Part shown: positions 17,122 through 24,549 of the stretch, one piece after another
Position numbering within the stretch: the first letter of the stretch is position 1
How the letters are laid out: each line of letters starts with the position of its first letter
Source of the DNA: Undibacterium sp. KW1
GTDB lineage: Bacteria > Pseudomonadota > Gammaproteobacteria > Burkholderiales > Burkholderiaceae_D
Assembly (NCBI RefSeq): GCF_009937955.1
Contig: NZ_AP018439.1
Coordinates: forward strand, 4,092,001-4,156,000
DNA length: 64,000 nt
Reading direction: 5' to 3'
Notes under the pieces: model-generated
Told to the model about the DNA's origin: nothing
What the model saw: the letters and a program-made list of their open reading frames with translations, nothing else
The model's database searches: none
Made by a program: the position numbers and the translations under genes

Positions 17122-17283
17122 CTAGACTCTTACTAATTCACCACTGTTAAGCTGATAAGCAGTTTCGCCACATGCCACCCTGACCCAGCCCTTATTTGTC
17201 TGTATCATCGCCACTGCGGGATGCGGGTGAAAAGCCATGGCAACCGAATCCTTCCAGCCCTTGAAATCCTGTACAGCCTTCAC
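17122..17283 (-). CDS. small phage protein, translationally coupled, unknown
   Basis: The C-terminal sequence (FHPHPAVAMIQTNKGWVRVA then CGETAYQLNSGELVRV) looks real. The upstream part of this open frame (to 17451) overlaps the gene 17280-17564 completely and is probably a shadow, so I start at the GTG at 17283, which overlaps the TGA of that gene. This gives 53 residues. The function is unknown; it lies in the portal-scaffold interval. Confidence 0.45.
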   Translation of the reverse strand: MKAVQDFKGWKDSVAMAFHPHPAVAMIQTNKGWVRVACGETAYQLNSGELVRV

Positions 17284-17564
17284 CAATTCTTCAAACGATG
17301 CATCAGGCCTTGCTTGTGTTCCACTTCCAGTTGCGCCAGCTTGCCGGTCTCCAGCGTTGTATCGAGCTGGCTTTTGAGCTTCTTCAACATGGCCAAATAC
17401 ATCCAGAGTTTTTCCCGCCCCTCGGCGTCGCGTGCTGGTGAGTTTTTCCATTTTTCTGTGACCTCGTTTTCTATATCAGCAAATGCCTGTTGATAGGCTT
17501 CATTCTCCAGCACTTCCCTGGCGCGGCTGGCTGCGTGTACGCGTTGTTCAAATGTGCTCATCAT
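17280..17564 (-). CDS. small helical phage protein between portal and scaffold
   Basis: 94 residues, almost entirely helical and charged (STFEQRVHAASRAREVLENE, DAEGREKLWMYLAMLKKLKS). It overlaps the end of the portal gene by 17 bases and is followed by the coupled gene at 17283. Small helical proteins at this spot are common in podoviral head operons, but none has an agreed function. Confidence 0.6.
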   Translation of the reverse strand: MMSTFEQRVHAASRAREVLENEAYQQAFADIENEVTEKWKNSPARDAEGREKLWMYLAMLKKLKSQLDTTLETGKLAQLEVEHKQGLMHRLKNW

Positions 17565-19911
17565 TCGCTCCTGTCAATCCATCCGCCATCCCCGCAACTG
17601 AACCGTTCACGCAAGCATCCAGTTGAGCTTGTGGCTGCATCTTCGCTTCCGCCGCAATACGGGCAACCATCATCCTGGTTTCTGCCTCCAACTGCGCTTT
17701 CCAGCGATCAAACTCCATGCGTTGCTGCGCCAGTTGCGCATCCAGTTGTGCTTTATGCTGCCGCTCCTGCATATCATTCTGTGATTGCGCCAGTTGCTTT
17801 TGTGCTTCCAGTTGCAGTTCACGCTCACGCAGCATGGCTTCCTGTTGCAATTCGCGTTCGCGCATTTGCATGTCCATCATGTGCTTTTCTTTACTCGCCT
17901 GCACTTGCATCTGTGTCTTTTGCTGTTCGGCCTGCATCTGCATTTGTACAGGATCAGGCGACGGTGGTGATGATGGCGCTGGTGGATTTTTAGCAGGGTC
18001 GCTAAAAAACTTGTCACCATTCTTGAATCCCAGCAAACGCGCCAGTTCCGAACTGGATTGATAAATCCCTTGCGGATTTGCGATGCCTAAGGGGAAAACT
18101 TTTTCCTGCTGCGCCAGCAAGGCCATCAGATAATTCACCTTCTGGTCTTTGTTACCCAGGCCTATGCCGACGTTGATACTCACATCAAACTGGTTGCGCC
18201 ATTCACGTGGATCAATATCCACCCAGCCATTAGATAACCTGACTTGCGCTTTCTTGTCCTGATGCTGGCATATCAATTTCAACACCAGCTTGAACAACTC
18301 TGTAAAGCCTTCCGCAAAATTGCGCGAGATTAAATCCAGACGCATATCTGCCTTGTTGGTGATGATATTCATGCCCTGCGCAGTCTGGTTCAGGCCATCA
18401 GAGTCATTGCCCTGACTATAGCGTGTCCAGCCTGTCTTGTTTTCCAGGTCTTGCTGTATATAGTCCAGCAAACCCATGGCTTCACCTGTATTACCCTGTG
18501 CCTGGTCCAGCCTGCCAACCGCACCAGGCTGTTTAATACGTACCACACCACCAGGGCGTGAAGTCAGTAAATCATCCAGATTCACCTGGCCTTCGACGGC
18601 ATAATAGCGGCCATTGACGTTCAGATACAGATTATCGAGCTGGCTGCGCAAGATGCTGGTCTTAGTTTTCTGGCTTTCCATCGCCAGATCGGCAATCGAC
18701 AAACCAAAGAAGGTATGTGGCAATGGCACAGGCGTGATATCAACAAAGGGGATGAAATCCACCTCCTCATTGTCAAGCAACTCATTGCCCGCCACCGTCA
18801 CCTTGCGCAATTCGCTGATGCCATCGCCGTCAAAATCACAACGCACATAAGCTTCTGTAATCCAGATCTTGCGCTGGCTGTCGTCAGCATTCGTTACTTC
18901 ATCCGACAGATAAGCATTTTCATCATTCCAGCTCAGTCGCTGTATGCGTTCCAGATTCAAGGCTTGCCCCTGATCTTCGCCGCTGATATTGTCCACGTTC
19001 TTGTAACCCATGGATTTCAGTTCAGACACTGTCCGTTGCACCCTGTGCCCGACAAACCTGGCTGTCTGTATATCCTTGGCATTGCGTGCAATCAAAAATT
19101 CTTCAGGTGGCACATTGTCGATCTGTATCTTGCCGCCAGTCTTCACCCGCTTGCAGGTAATGTCATACAACAATTCAGGTGGCTGTGACTGGATTTGTTG
19201 CAACTGCGCTTGCAACTGCTGTACAACCGGGTTAACTTGCTGATTTGCTGGCGGCATATTCGGCGGGCCAGGTGGCTGTCCGGGGTGCTGAACATTCGCT
19301 TGCGGTGCCTGCTGCATTTGCTGACTGATTTGCTGGTTGATCTGTTCGACCGCCTGCTGACGTTGTTTGGCGTCGTCTTCATCCGGATAAGCCTGCTGGG
19401 CAATCACCTCGATTTCTGGATCATCCAGAATTTGCGCCAACTCTATCTGGTTCAAACCTTTATATTCTTCCTTAGCCTCTTCAAAGCGGGTATCCCACCA
19501 CACTTTGACGATGCCATTTTTTTGCAGCAAGGCATCCTTCATCCATACATAAGCTATCTTGTGACCATTGTTCTTTTTAAAGAACAAGTAATTGATGTAT
19601 TCCGTCGCTGCCTTGGCCCTGGCTTCATCGTCCGGATTTTGTGGTTCAAACTCGACAATCGAATCACCGCCACAAAATGTCAACATCAATTGCGGCAACA
19701 TAGACTCTATGGTGTCACGGACATCAGTAGAAACCACAGACGAGCGGCCATCCACTTCTGGTGGCGACAAATCACCCACCGCCAGGCCCAGATAATAATA
19801 TTCCGCCTTTTGCCTCGCTTGCGACAAACGCGAAGATGAATAACCCAGGCTCTGGCGCATTTCTGTCTGCACCAGTGCTTTCAATTCGTCTTGAGATAAA
19901 GCTTTAGCCAT
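17548..19911 (-). CDS. phage portal protein (P22-like podoviral type)
   Basis: 787 residues, a size typical of podoviral portals. The N-terminal half has the portal features LGYSSSRLSQARQKAEYYYL, DVRDTIESMLPQLMLTFCGG and NNGHKIAYVWMKDALLQKNG IVKVWWD. The centre contains a Pro/Gln-rich insertion (PGQPPGPPNMPPANQQ), and the last 200 residues are a long Gln/Glu coiled coil (QMRERELQQEAMLRERELQL). The portal forms the dodecameric ring through which the terminase pumps DNA. It begins eight bases downstream of the terminase stop, in the same operon. Confidence 0.85.
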   Translation of the reverse strand: MAKALSQDELKALVQTEMRQSLGYSSSRLSQARQKAEYYYLGLAVGDLSPPEVDGRSSVVSTDVRDTIESMLPQLMLTFCGGDSIVEFEPQNPDDEARAKAATEYINYLFFKKNNGHKIAYVWMKDALLQKNGIVKVWWDTRFEEAKEEYKGLNQIELAQILDDPEIEVIAQQAYPDEDDAKQRQQAVEQINQQISQQMQQAPQANVQHPGQPPGPPNMPPANQQVNPVVQQLQAQLQQIQSQPPELLYDITCKRVKTGGKIQIDNVPPEEFLIARNAKDIQTARFVGHRVQRTVSELKSMGYKNVDNISGEDQGQALNLERIQRLSWNDENAYLSDEVTNADDSQRKIWITEAYVRCDFDGDGISELRKVTVAGNELLDNEEVDFIPFVDITPVPLPHTFFGLSIADLAMESQKTKTSILRSQLDNLYLNVNGRYYAVEGQVNLDDLLTSRPGGVVRIKQPGAVGRLDQAQGNTGEAMGLLDYIQQDLENKTGWTRYSQGNDSDGLNQTAQGMNIITNKADMRLDLISRNFAEGFTELFKLVLKLICQHQDKKAQVRLSNGWVDIDPREWRNQFDVSINVGIGLGNKDQKVNYLMALLAQQEKVFPLGIANPQGIYQSSSELARLLGFKNGDKFFSDPAKNPPAPSSPPSPDPVQMQMQAEQQKTQMQVQASKEKHMMDMQMRERELQQEAMLRERELQLEAQKQLAQSQNDMQERQHKAQLDAQLAQQRMEFDRWKAQLEAETRMMVARIAAEAKMQPQAQLDACVNGSVAGMADGLTGANDEHI

Positions 19912-19919
19912 TCCATCCT

Positions 19920-21167
19920 CTATGCATAAGTAAATTTAGGGTAAGTCAGTTTGCCACCCCATTCTTCGTTCGACATCGCCTCTGCATTGATGCAGATATA
20001 GCGCAGGTTGTCTGCACCATGACTGAACTCATCATGCAAGGGTGCGCCAGCTTCATTTGTGCTTTGGTTGATCACGCGGCGATAGCGTTTCACGCATTCA
20101 ATCAGACGCGCAGTTTTATCCGCATCAAACCACAAGCGTCCAAATGTCATGCGCGTCAGACGTATGCCATCTTCCACACTCATGCTGGGCGTGATTGCCA
20201 CATCCCAGCCCAGAGCCGTCATGATTTCTTCTGCGCTCTTGCCGGTCTTGAAGTCCTTGTTGCGACCATCGTGAGGTAAAAATAGTTTTCCCCAATTCAT
20301 ATTCTTTTGCTTCAACAAGGCAGAGTAATAATCCAGGGTTTGATGGCTGTCTTCCAGGTATTCAATCACCCGCAATTCAGAGCTTTGTCTTTGCACCAGG
20401 CTGATCGCCATCGCATCATTCCAGCCCAGATCAACCACAACATGCACTTTCAGCATAGGGTCATACGGCACATGACAAACCCTGCCCTGTGCGCCAGCCA
20501 CTTCGTGGTAATAAATCGCCCCACTCACTGCCGGTTTGCATTCACCGTCCCAGATATTTTTATAAGCTTCAGGTTCGCGCTGCATGCAGGTTTGTCGTTC
20601 TCTTTCCAGCACGTCAGGGAACCAGGGGTTATCCCGCCAGTTCATCAGGATCGATACACAGTCATGCGGTGGCCTTGCGACAAAACGCTGATGGGTAGGA
20701 TCAGTTTCCAGTTCGGGGTTATAAGTCACCCAGATTTCTGAACCTGCCGTACGTATCGTCGGTATCAAAATACTCCATGATCTGTCCGACACACTCTGAC
20801 CTTCTTCTATCCACACCTTGGTGCAACCTTCAAAAGACTTGATACTGTCAGCCGTCTGGTCAGACAAACCGCTGAAATAAAAACGTGTGCCATTCATGCC
20901 GCGAATTTCTGATTCATACACCTGGTAGAAATGACTCAATCCCAGGGCTGCAATCTGGTCACGCAATAACTGATGCACAGATTGCTTGATCGATTTCTGC
21001 AACTCACGTGCACATAAAATCCGCTCTACATTCTGCACACCCAGCAACAACAAGGCGCGGGCAAAGCCCCAGGACTTGCCGCTGCCGCGCCCACCACGCG
21101 CCACCTTGTAACGCGCTGGCTGGAACAAGAATTCCAGTTTTTCAGGAAACTCGCATTCAATCTGCAT
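19920..21167 (-). CDS. terminase large subunit (PBSX-type)
   Basis: About 415 residues from the ATG at 21167. The ATPase shows the Walker A motif GGRGSGKSWG (residues 25-34) and a Walker B-like KVWIEEGQ. The nuclease part shows VVVDLGWNDAMA and later DEFSHGADNLRYI with acidic residues for metal binding. The layout matches PBSX/SPP1-type large terminases, which cut and translocate concatemeric DNA into the prohead. The longer frame starts at a GTG at 21197; the ATG overlaps the preceding gene by 11 bp. Confidence 0.88.
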   Translation of the reverse strand: MQIECEFPEKLEFLFQPARYKVARGGRGSGKSWGFARALLLLGVQNVERILCARELQKSIKQSVHQLLRDQIAALGLSHFYQVYESEIRGMNGTRFYFSGLSDQTADSIKSFEGCTKVWIEEGQSVSDRSWSILIPTIRTAGSEIWVTYNPELETDPTHQRFVARPPHDCVSILMNWRDNPWFPDVLERERQTCMQREPEAYKNIWDGECKPAVSGAIYYHEVAGAQGRVCHVPYDPMLKVHVVVDLGWNDAMAISLVQRQSSELRVIEYLEDSHQTLDYYSALLKQKNMNWGKLFLPHDGRNKDFKTGKSAEEIMTALGWDVAITPSMSVEDGIRLTRMTFGRLWFDADKTARLIECVKRYRRVINQSTNEAGAPLHDEFSHGADNLRYICINAEAMSNEEWGGKLTYPKFTYA

Positions 21168-21477
21168 TCGGCTTGACCAGTTTGATGGCGATATCACTAA
21201 TCAAATGTTCGCCGTTTTCTCCCGCCCCATTGACTTGCAGAGGTAAAATCTTCAGATACAACACTGTCCAAAAGGCTTTTTCATTGGTCGGGTCTTCCCT
21301 TGCCCACTGCGCCAGGCGCAAAGCACCACCCAGTTCCTCACCCGCTTTGGCAATCGCATCCCTGACAGTCAATGTAGATTGACTGACTGCTTTTTTTGGT
21401 CGTCCGCGTGTCTTGGCAGCAGGTTTAGCCGCCATCTCAGATGCAATAGCAGCCTTCACAATTTTGCTTTCACTCAT
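21157..21477 (-). CDS. terminase small subunit candidate
   Basis: 106 residues. The N-terminus is basic and Ala/Lys-rich (KPAAKTRGRPKKAVSQS), with an AT-hook-like RGRPKK, followed by TLTVRDAIAKAGEELGGALR and a hydrophobic end. It lies immediately upstream of the large terminase and is the first gene of the late operon. The position and DNA-binding character support a small terminase, but the fold is not obvious and it could be another DNA-binding head protein. Confidence 0.55.
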   Translation of the reverse strand: MSESKIVKAAIASEMAAKPAAKTRGRPKKAVSQSTLTVRDAIAKAGEELGGALRLAQWAREDPTNEKAFWTVLYLKILPLQVNGAGENGEHLISDIAIKLVKPNAD

Positions 21478-21820
21478 TTATTTTCAGGATGCCTTGCGGC
21501 TTGTCCTGCTCCAGGGTTATCAGCATTGGCCTGCCCGGGAACCATGGGCAGCGCATCTGCACGGCTGCATTAACTGCAATTGCAGGCGCACATTCCCATG
21601 ATTCCCGTCAACGCCTAAAAAGATTTACCTGTCTGCTGCTTTGCGTTCAGTATGGTCAGCACTACGTGAAAGGGTGATACGCTTGCAATCACAAACAGGT
21701 AAAAGCCTGAGCGCCAGCACAAGCAAATTGCGTGGCGCGATTCTGTCAATTTTCTGCATTCATCGACAAGATTCATTAACAAAATTTGCGAACAAAAATT
21801 CATGAACAAAACGCAGAAAA
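21478..21820. other. leader region upstream of the late operon, no gene supported
   Basis: About 340 bp between the first sRNA-like cassette and the small terminase gene. It contains the short palindrome CTGCAATTGCAG (21569-21580). A 91-codon minus-strand frame crosses it, but it has no Shine-Dalgarno sequence and runs through a terminator. If the terminator at 21822-21852 is read through, this would be the leader of the late transcript. Confidence 0.4.
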
Positions 21821-21821
21821 C

Positions 21822-21899
21822 AAAAAGCCCAGCTGCTTTACAGTAGCGGGGCCAGATCAACTCTAACAAATAAAATTCTTCAGGACGCAAATCGCCCTG
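21822..21899 (-). ncRNA. putative short RNA, cassette copy 1 (promoter-hairpin-terminator)
   Basis: From the predicted start near 21899 the RNA would begin with the hairpin CAGGGCG-AUUUG-CGUCCUG, contain no ATG frame of note, and end at the terminator stem 21827-21852 (GCCC...GGGC) with a T run 21822-21826. The promoter at 21906-21934 has correct spacing. The 5' hairpin has a G-U pair on this strand where the opposite strand would have an A-C mismatch, which supports leftward transcription. Copies 2 and 3 share promoter, operator and 5' hairpin but have different middles. Confidence 0.5.
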
Positions 21900-21905
21900 A
21901 ACAGA

Positions 21906-21934
21906 ACTATATACTGATTATATAATCAGTGCAA
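21906..21934 (-). promoter_or_regulatory. sigma-70 promoter with palindromic operator in the spacer, copy 1
   Basis: -35 TTGCAC (21929-21934), 17-bp spacer, -10 TATAGT (21906-21911). The spacer is occupied by the perfect palindrome ACTGATTATATAATCAGT (21913-21930). An A/T-rich AAGAAAAATTTG block lies upstream. A dimeric regulator bound here would block polymerase. Confidence 0.6.
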
Positions 21935-22015
21935 ATTTTTCTTAAGCTCCAGCATTTACAGGAAAATTCTCTGTAAAAACAGCGCAAAAGTTTAAGAAAA
22001 ATCCATCAACTCAAA

Positions 22016-22102
22016 ACCAAAAACCCCACTTTTTACAAAGCAGGGTTCGTGGTTTTTATCTGAGGGTTACTACAAAATAGCAACAGGACGCAGCTCGCCC
22101 TG
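22016..22102 (-). ncRNA. putative short RNA, cassette copy 2
   Basis: About 87 nt. The 5' hairpin is CAGGGCG-AGCUG-CGUCCUG (22084-22102). The terminator is the stem 22022-22047 (AACCC...GGGTT with CTTT/AAAG inside) followed by T runs. It is nearly identical to copy 3, with differences mostly in loops or linkers. There is no ATG in the predicted transcript, so it is unlikely to encode a peptide. Confidence 0.5.
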
Positions 22103-22108
22103 AACAAC

Positions 22109-22137
22109 ACTATACACTGATTATTTAATCAGTACAA
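22109..22137 (-). promoter_or_regulatory. sigma-70 promoter with palindromic operator, copy 2
   Basis: -35 TTGTAC (22132-22137), 17-bp spacer, -10 TATAGT (22109-22114). The near-palindrome ACTGATTATTTAATCAGT (22117-22134) fills the spacer, as in copy 1. Confidence 0.6.
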
Positions 22138-22251
22138 ATTTTTCTTATTAAATTAGAGTACGCAGGCGCAGCAAGAAAACAACATCTGAATTCAGCCCGG
22201 CACACGCATTAACAAAAATAAAATAATCAATAAAAACAAGGCCTTAAAAAC

Positions 22252-22336
22252 AAAAAACCCCACTTTTCACAAAGCAGGGTCCGAAGTTTTTATCTGAGGG
22301 ATACTACAAAATAGCAACAGGACGCAACTCGCCCTG
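22252..22336 (-). ncRNA. putative short RNA, cassette copy 3
   Basis: About 85 nt. The 5' hairpin is CAGGGCG-AGUUG-CGUCCUG (22318-22336), the terminator stem is 22257-22280 and a T run follows. It is the copy farthest from the late genes. Compared with copy 2 the changes fall in the hairpin loop, in the linker (CACGA to TTCGG) and in the terminator loop, while stems are kept. Confidence 0.5.
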
Positions 22337-22342
22337 AACAAC

Positions 22343-22371
22343 AATATACACTGATTATTTAATCAGTACAA
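22343..22371 (-). promoter_or_regulatory. sigma-70 promoter with palindromic operator, copy 3
   Basis: -35 TTGTAC (22366-22371), 17-bp spacer, -10 TATATT (22343-22348), with ACTGATTATTTAATCAGT at 22350-22367. The -10 differs from the other copies by one base. Confidence 0.58.
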
Positions 22372-22581
22372 ATTTTTATTAAGCTTATTTCTCATGCATA
22401 TTTTCTCCATAAAAACAGCTGGCGCAGCAAGAAACCAAGCCTGATTGGGCGCACAAGCAAGCACGCCGACAAAGCGCAAATTCGTCCAGATGAATAAAAA
22501 CACAATGACTTGCTTTCGGTCATATAATTATTCACAGCAAATTTTTCGCTTGGAGGTGTTCACCATGGGGAGCAAGGTATT

Positions 22582-23054
22582 TTGCCCACATCGTCCTTGA
22601 ACAATGTCTCCTCTCTGCTCGCGAGGAATCTGCTACTGGCTTTCGTCTATATCCTGTTTGGACGCATCGCCCTGTTGCTAGCCATTCCTCCCGGCTATGC
22701 CATTGCCGTCTTTCCACCGGCGGGCGTGGCAGTGATTGCCGTGCTAACGGGTGGATACCATCTGCTGCCTGGCGCAGCTCTGGGTTCATGTCTCTTCAAT
22801 CTGTGGATAGGCTGGGAAAGCCAGGGACAATTGACGCTCACAAATACCGGCCTGGCCCTGCTGGTTGCCACAGGCGCCATGCTGCAGGCGATGAGTAGCG
22901 CTTATCTGCTGAAACGCTTTGTTGGTTATCCAGCCGCGCTTGATGACGAACGGCATGTTGCGCTCTTCCTGTTGCTCGCTGGGCCGGTTGGCTGTCTCGT
23001 CAATGCCAGTGTCGGCATGCAAATTTACGCTGGTGTCTGGATGGGACTGGCAAA
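22582..23054 (+). pseudogene. truncated MASE1-domain sensor gene
   Basis: The frame opens at a TTG (22582) with AAGG upstream and encodes several transmembrane helices typical of MASE1: FVYILFGRIALLLAIPPGYA, IAVFPPAGVAVIAVLTGGYH, LLPGAALGSCLFNLWIGW, GLALLVATGAMLQAMSSAYL and VALFLLLAGPVGCLVNASVG. After NASVG the MASE1 pattern is lost and the sequence merges into a transposase fragment. The expected C-terminal part of MASE1 and any GGDEF, EAL or kinase output domain are missing, so it should be non-functional. Confidence 0.75.
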
Positions 23055-23570
23055 GTGGATGCGCGTGGTGTGCCGCATTTTATTCTTGGTATTGTCGATC
23101 ATGGTACGCGCATGAATTTGTTGTTGCTGCGTTTGGAGTTGGCGACGTCGGCGGTAATACTTGAGCATATAAAACAGGCGATCAACTTGTTTGGCAAACC
23201 AAAAATTATTCGTAACGATAATGCCTCTGTGTTTCGCAGTAAAAAATTCAGACGGGCGTTAAAGAAATTAGGAATTCGTCAGGAGTTCAGTGAACCCGGT
23301 AAGCCGTGGCAAAACGGCAGGATTGAGCGTTTCTTTTGAACGTTGAAAGAGAAATTGAATTTGACTACACCGGTCAATGGATTCATGCTGGATGCCATGC
23401 TCAGGGATTTTACGACCTGGTATAACCTGATCAGGCCGCATCAGCATTTGCACGGGCATACGCCTGCTGAGGTCTGGACGGGTATTAATCCGTACATCAC
23501 ACCACCTAAGTCTGTGCATCAGTTTGAGGCTTGGGATGATTTGTTGCAGGGATATTATTTGCGGCGCTAG
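23055..23570 (+). pseudogene. IS3-type transposase (DDE integrase core) fragment with internal stop
   Basis: The sequence holds the core of an rve/DDE domain: FILGIVDHGTRMN (first D), IIRNDNASVFRSKKF (second D) and WQNGRIERFF (E). The second D and the E are exactly 35 residues apart, as in DD35E enzymes. A TGA (23337-23339) interrupts the frame two residues after the catalytic Glu. The same frame then continues TLKEKLNLTTPVNGFML and WYNLIRPHQHLHGHTPAEVW to a TAG at 23570. The N-terminal half is missing where it joins the MASE1 remnant. I did not find terminal inverted repeats. Confidence 0.75.
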
Positions 23571-23617
23571 CAAATTCTCGATGAACCAGAATATACATTT
23601 TAAACGGACAGCTTAGC

Positions 23618-23647
23618 TGTTCAGGATGAATCTCGCCTTGAACAAGT
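23618..23647 (-). repeat. degenerate fourth copy of the sRNA 5' hairpin motif
   Basis: On the minus strand TTGTTCAAGGCGAGATTCAT then CCTGAAC resembles the TTGTTCAGGGCGAG..CGTCCTG motif of the three cassettes at 21.8-22.4 kb. The hairpin pairing is weaker and no promoter or terminator is recognisable, so it looks like a decayed copy left beyond the transposase fragment. Confidence 0.35.
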
Positions 23648-23822
23648 AATTTGCACAAAATTCAATCCAGAGAACAAATTGAATTGCTCGAACTGATTAA
23701 AAAATAGTTAGTTCTGTGTTTAGCCAAACCAAAACCGTCGGCAGATTTTGCGAAATTTGCAGATCTGGCGGAGCGATTTGGTTTAACTGAACACTGAACA
23801 GGGCAGCAGCAACAGCAAGTAT

Positions 23823-24458
23823 TTAAACTTCAATTGTAGTTATAAAATCCTTTAAAGAATCTTTAATTTTATCGTCCGACATTAAAGTGAAATCACATTT
23901 TTTTTGCAATCCTTTCGAGATCAAAAAATCTGTTTCGTCGTCTAAAGTTACTAATAAGCCACGTTCATTCCGATAATTGAGATTTCGAGGCTCAGAAGTT
24001 TTGTAAATAGTTAATCGGTCTATTCTCTTACCAATAATATTCGCACATTGCGGATCACCAAAGCGCATATCTTGGCAACTAACCAAGCATCCTGAATTTA
24101 TTATATAAGCAAATTTTTTTTCTAATATATCAAACGTCAAAGGCAAATTTTCTTGCCATACAAGCACAGAACTATTTAAAGAAGAAGCGTAGAATCCAAC
24201 ACAGATTTCAGATTCCAATAAAAAAAATATCGGTCCGCTCCCGCGTTTAAATAATTTATTTTCAGGGATGTTATATGGTGCACATAGATAAGTAGAAGGA
24301 TGCTCTTTATACAATTTCAATATATCGATAATCTTTTTTGATTTTAATTTTTTAAGTAAATCAATTGAGTCACAAAGCAATGGCAAATCATCCCCAAAAG
24401 GTAATTTGTTCTCTGCGAATAACGTAACGCCATTTTTTTCACTGATAATCCGACGCAT
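23823..24458 (-). CDS. AT-rich orphan protein, unknown
   Basis: 211 residues with no signal peptide, in a stretch clearly more AT-rich than its neighbours (poly-T and poly-A runs, many Ile/Lys/Asn codons). It has Lys/Leu-rich helices near the N-terminus (SIDLLKKLKSKKIIDILKLY), a central GSGPIFFLLESEICVGFYAS and a C-terminal VTLDDETDFLISKGLQKKCD. I do not recognise a family. Its size and cytoplasmic nature would suit an immunity or SMI1-like protein, but that is only a guess. Composition and position among broken mobile fragments indicate recent transfer. Confidence 0.6.
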   Translation of the reverse strand: MRRIISEKNGVTLFAENKLPFGDDLPLLCDSIDLLKKLKSKKIIDILKLYKEHPSTYLCAPYNIPENKLFKRGSGPIFFLLESEICVGFYASSLNSSVLVWQENLPLTFDILEKKFAYIINSGCLVSCQDMRFGDPQCANIIGKRIDRLTIYKTSEPRNLNYRNERGLLVTLDDETDFLISKGLQKKCDFTLMSDDKIKDSLKDFITTIEV

Positions 24459-24549
24459 ATCACTTCACTTTCTATTTACTTTAGTCCAATAAACATATCA
24501 TAAGCAATGAAGCTCATTCAAAAAAGCTTCATTCTCCTTCAATTCAATA

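Noticed and set aside
21615..21890. 91-codon minus-strand frame between cassette 1 and the small terminase
   Set aside because: It begins at TTG inside the predicted RNA hairpin, crosses a terminator and has no Shine-Dalgarno sequence.
21815..22381. Repeat array considered as CRISPR
   Set aside because: Only three units of about 120 bp, unequal spacing, each with promoter and terminator; no 25-40 bp repeats or cas genes.
22400..23823. Search for a tRNA gene or att direct repeats at the prophage border
   Set aside because: No tRNA cloverleaf or convincing core repeat was seen; the left border lies outside the window.
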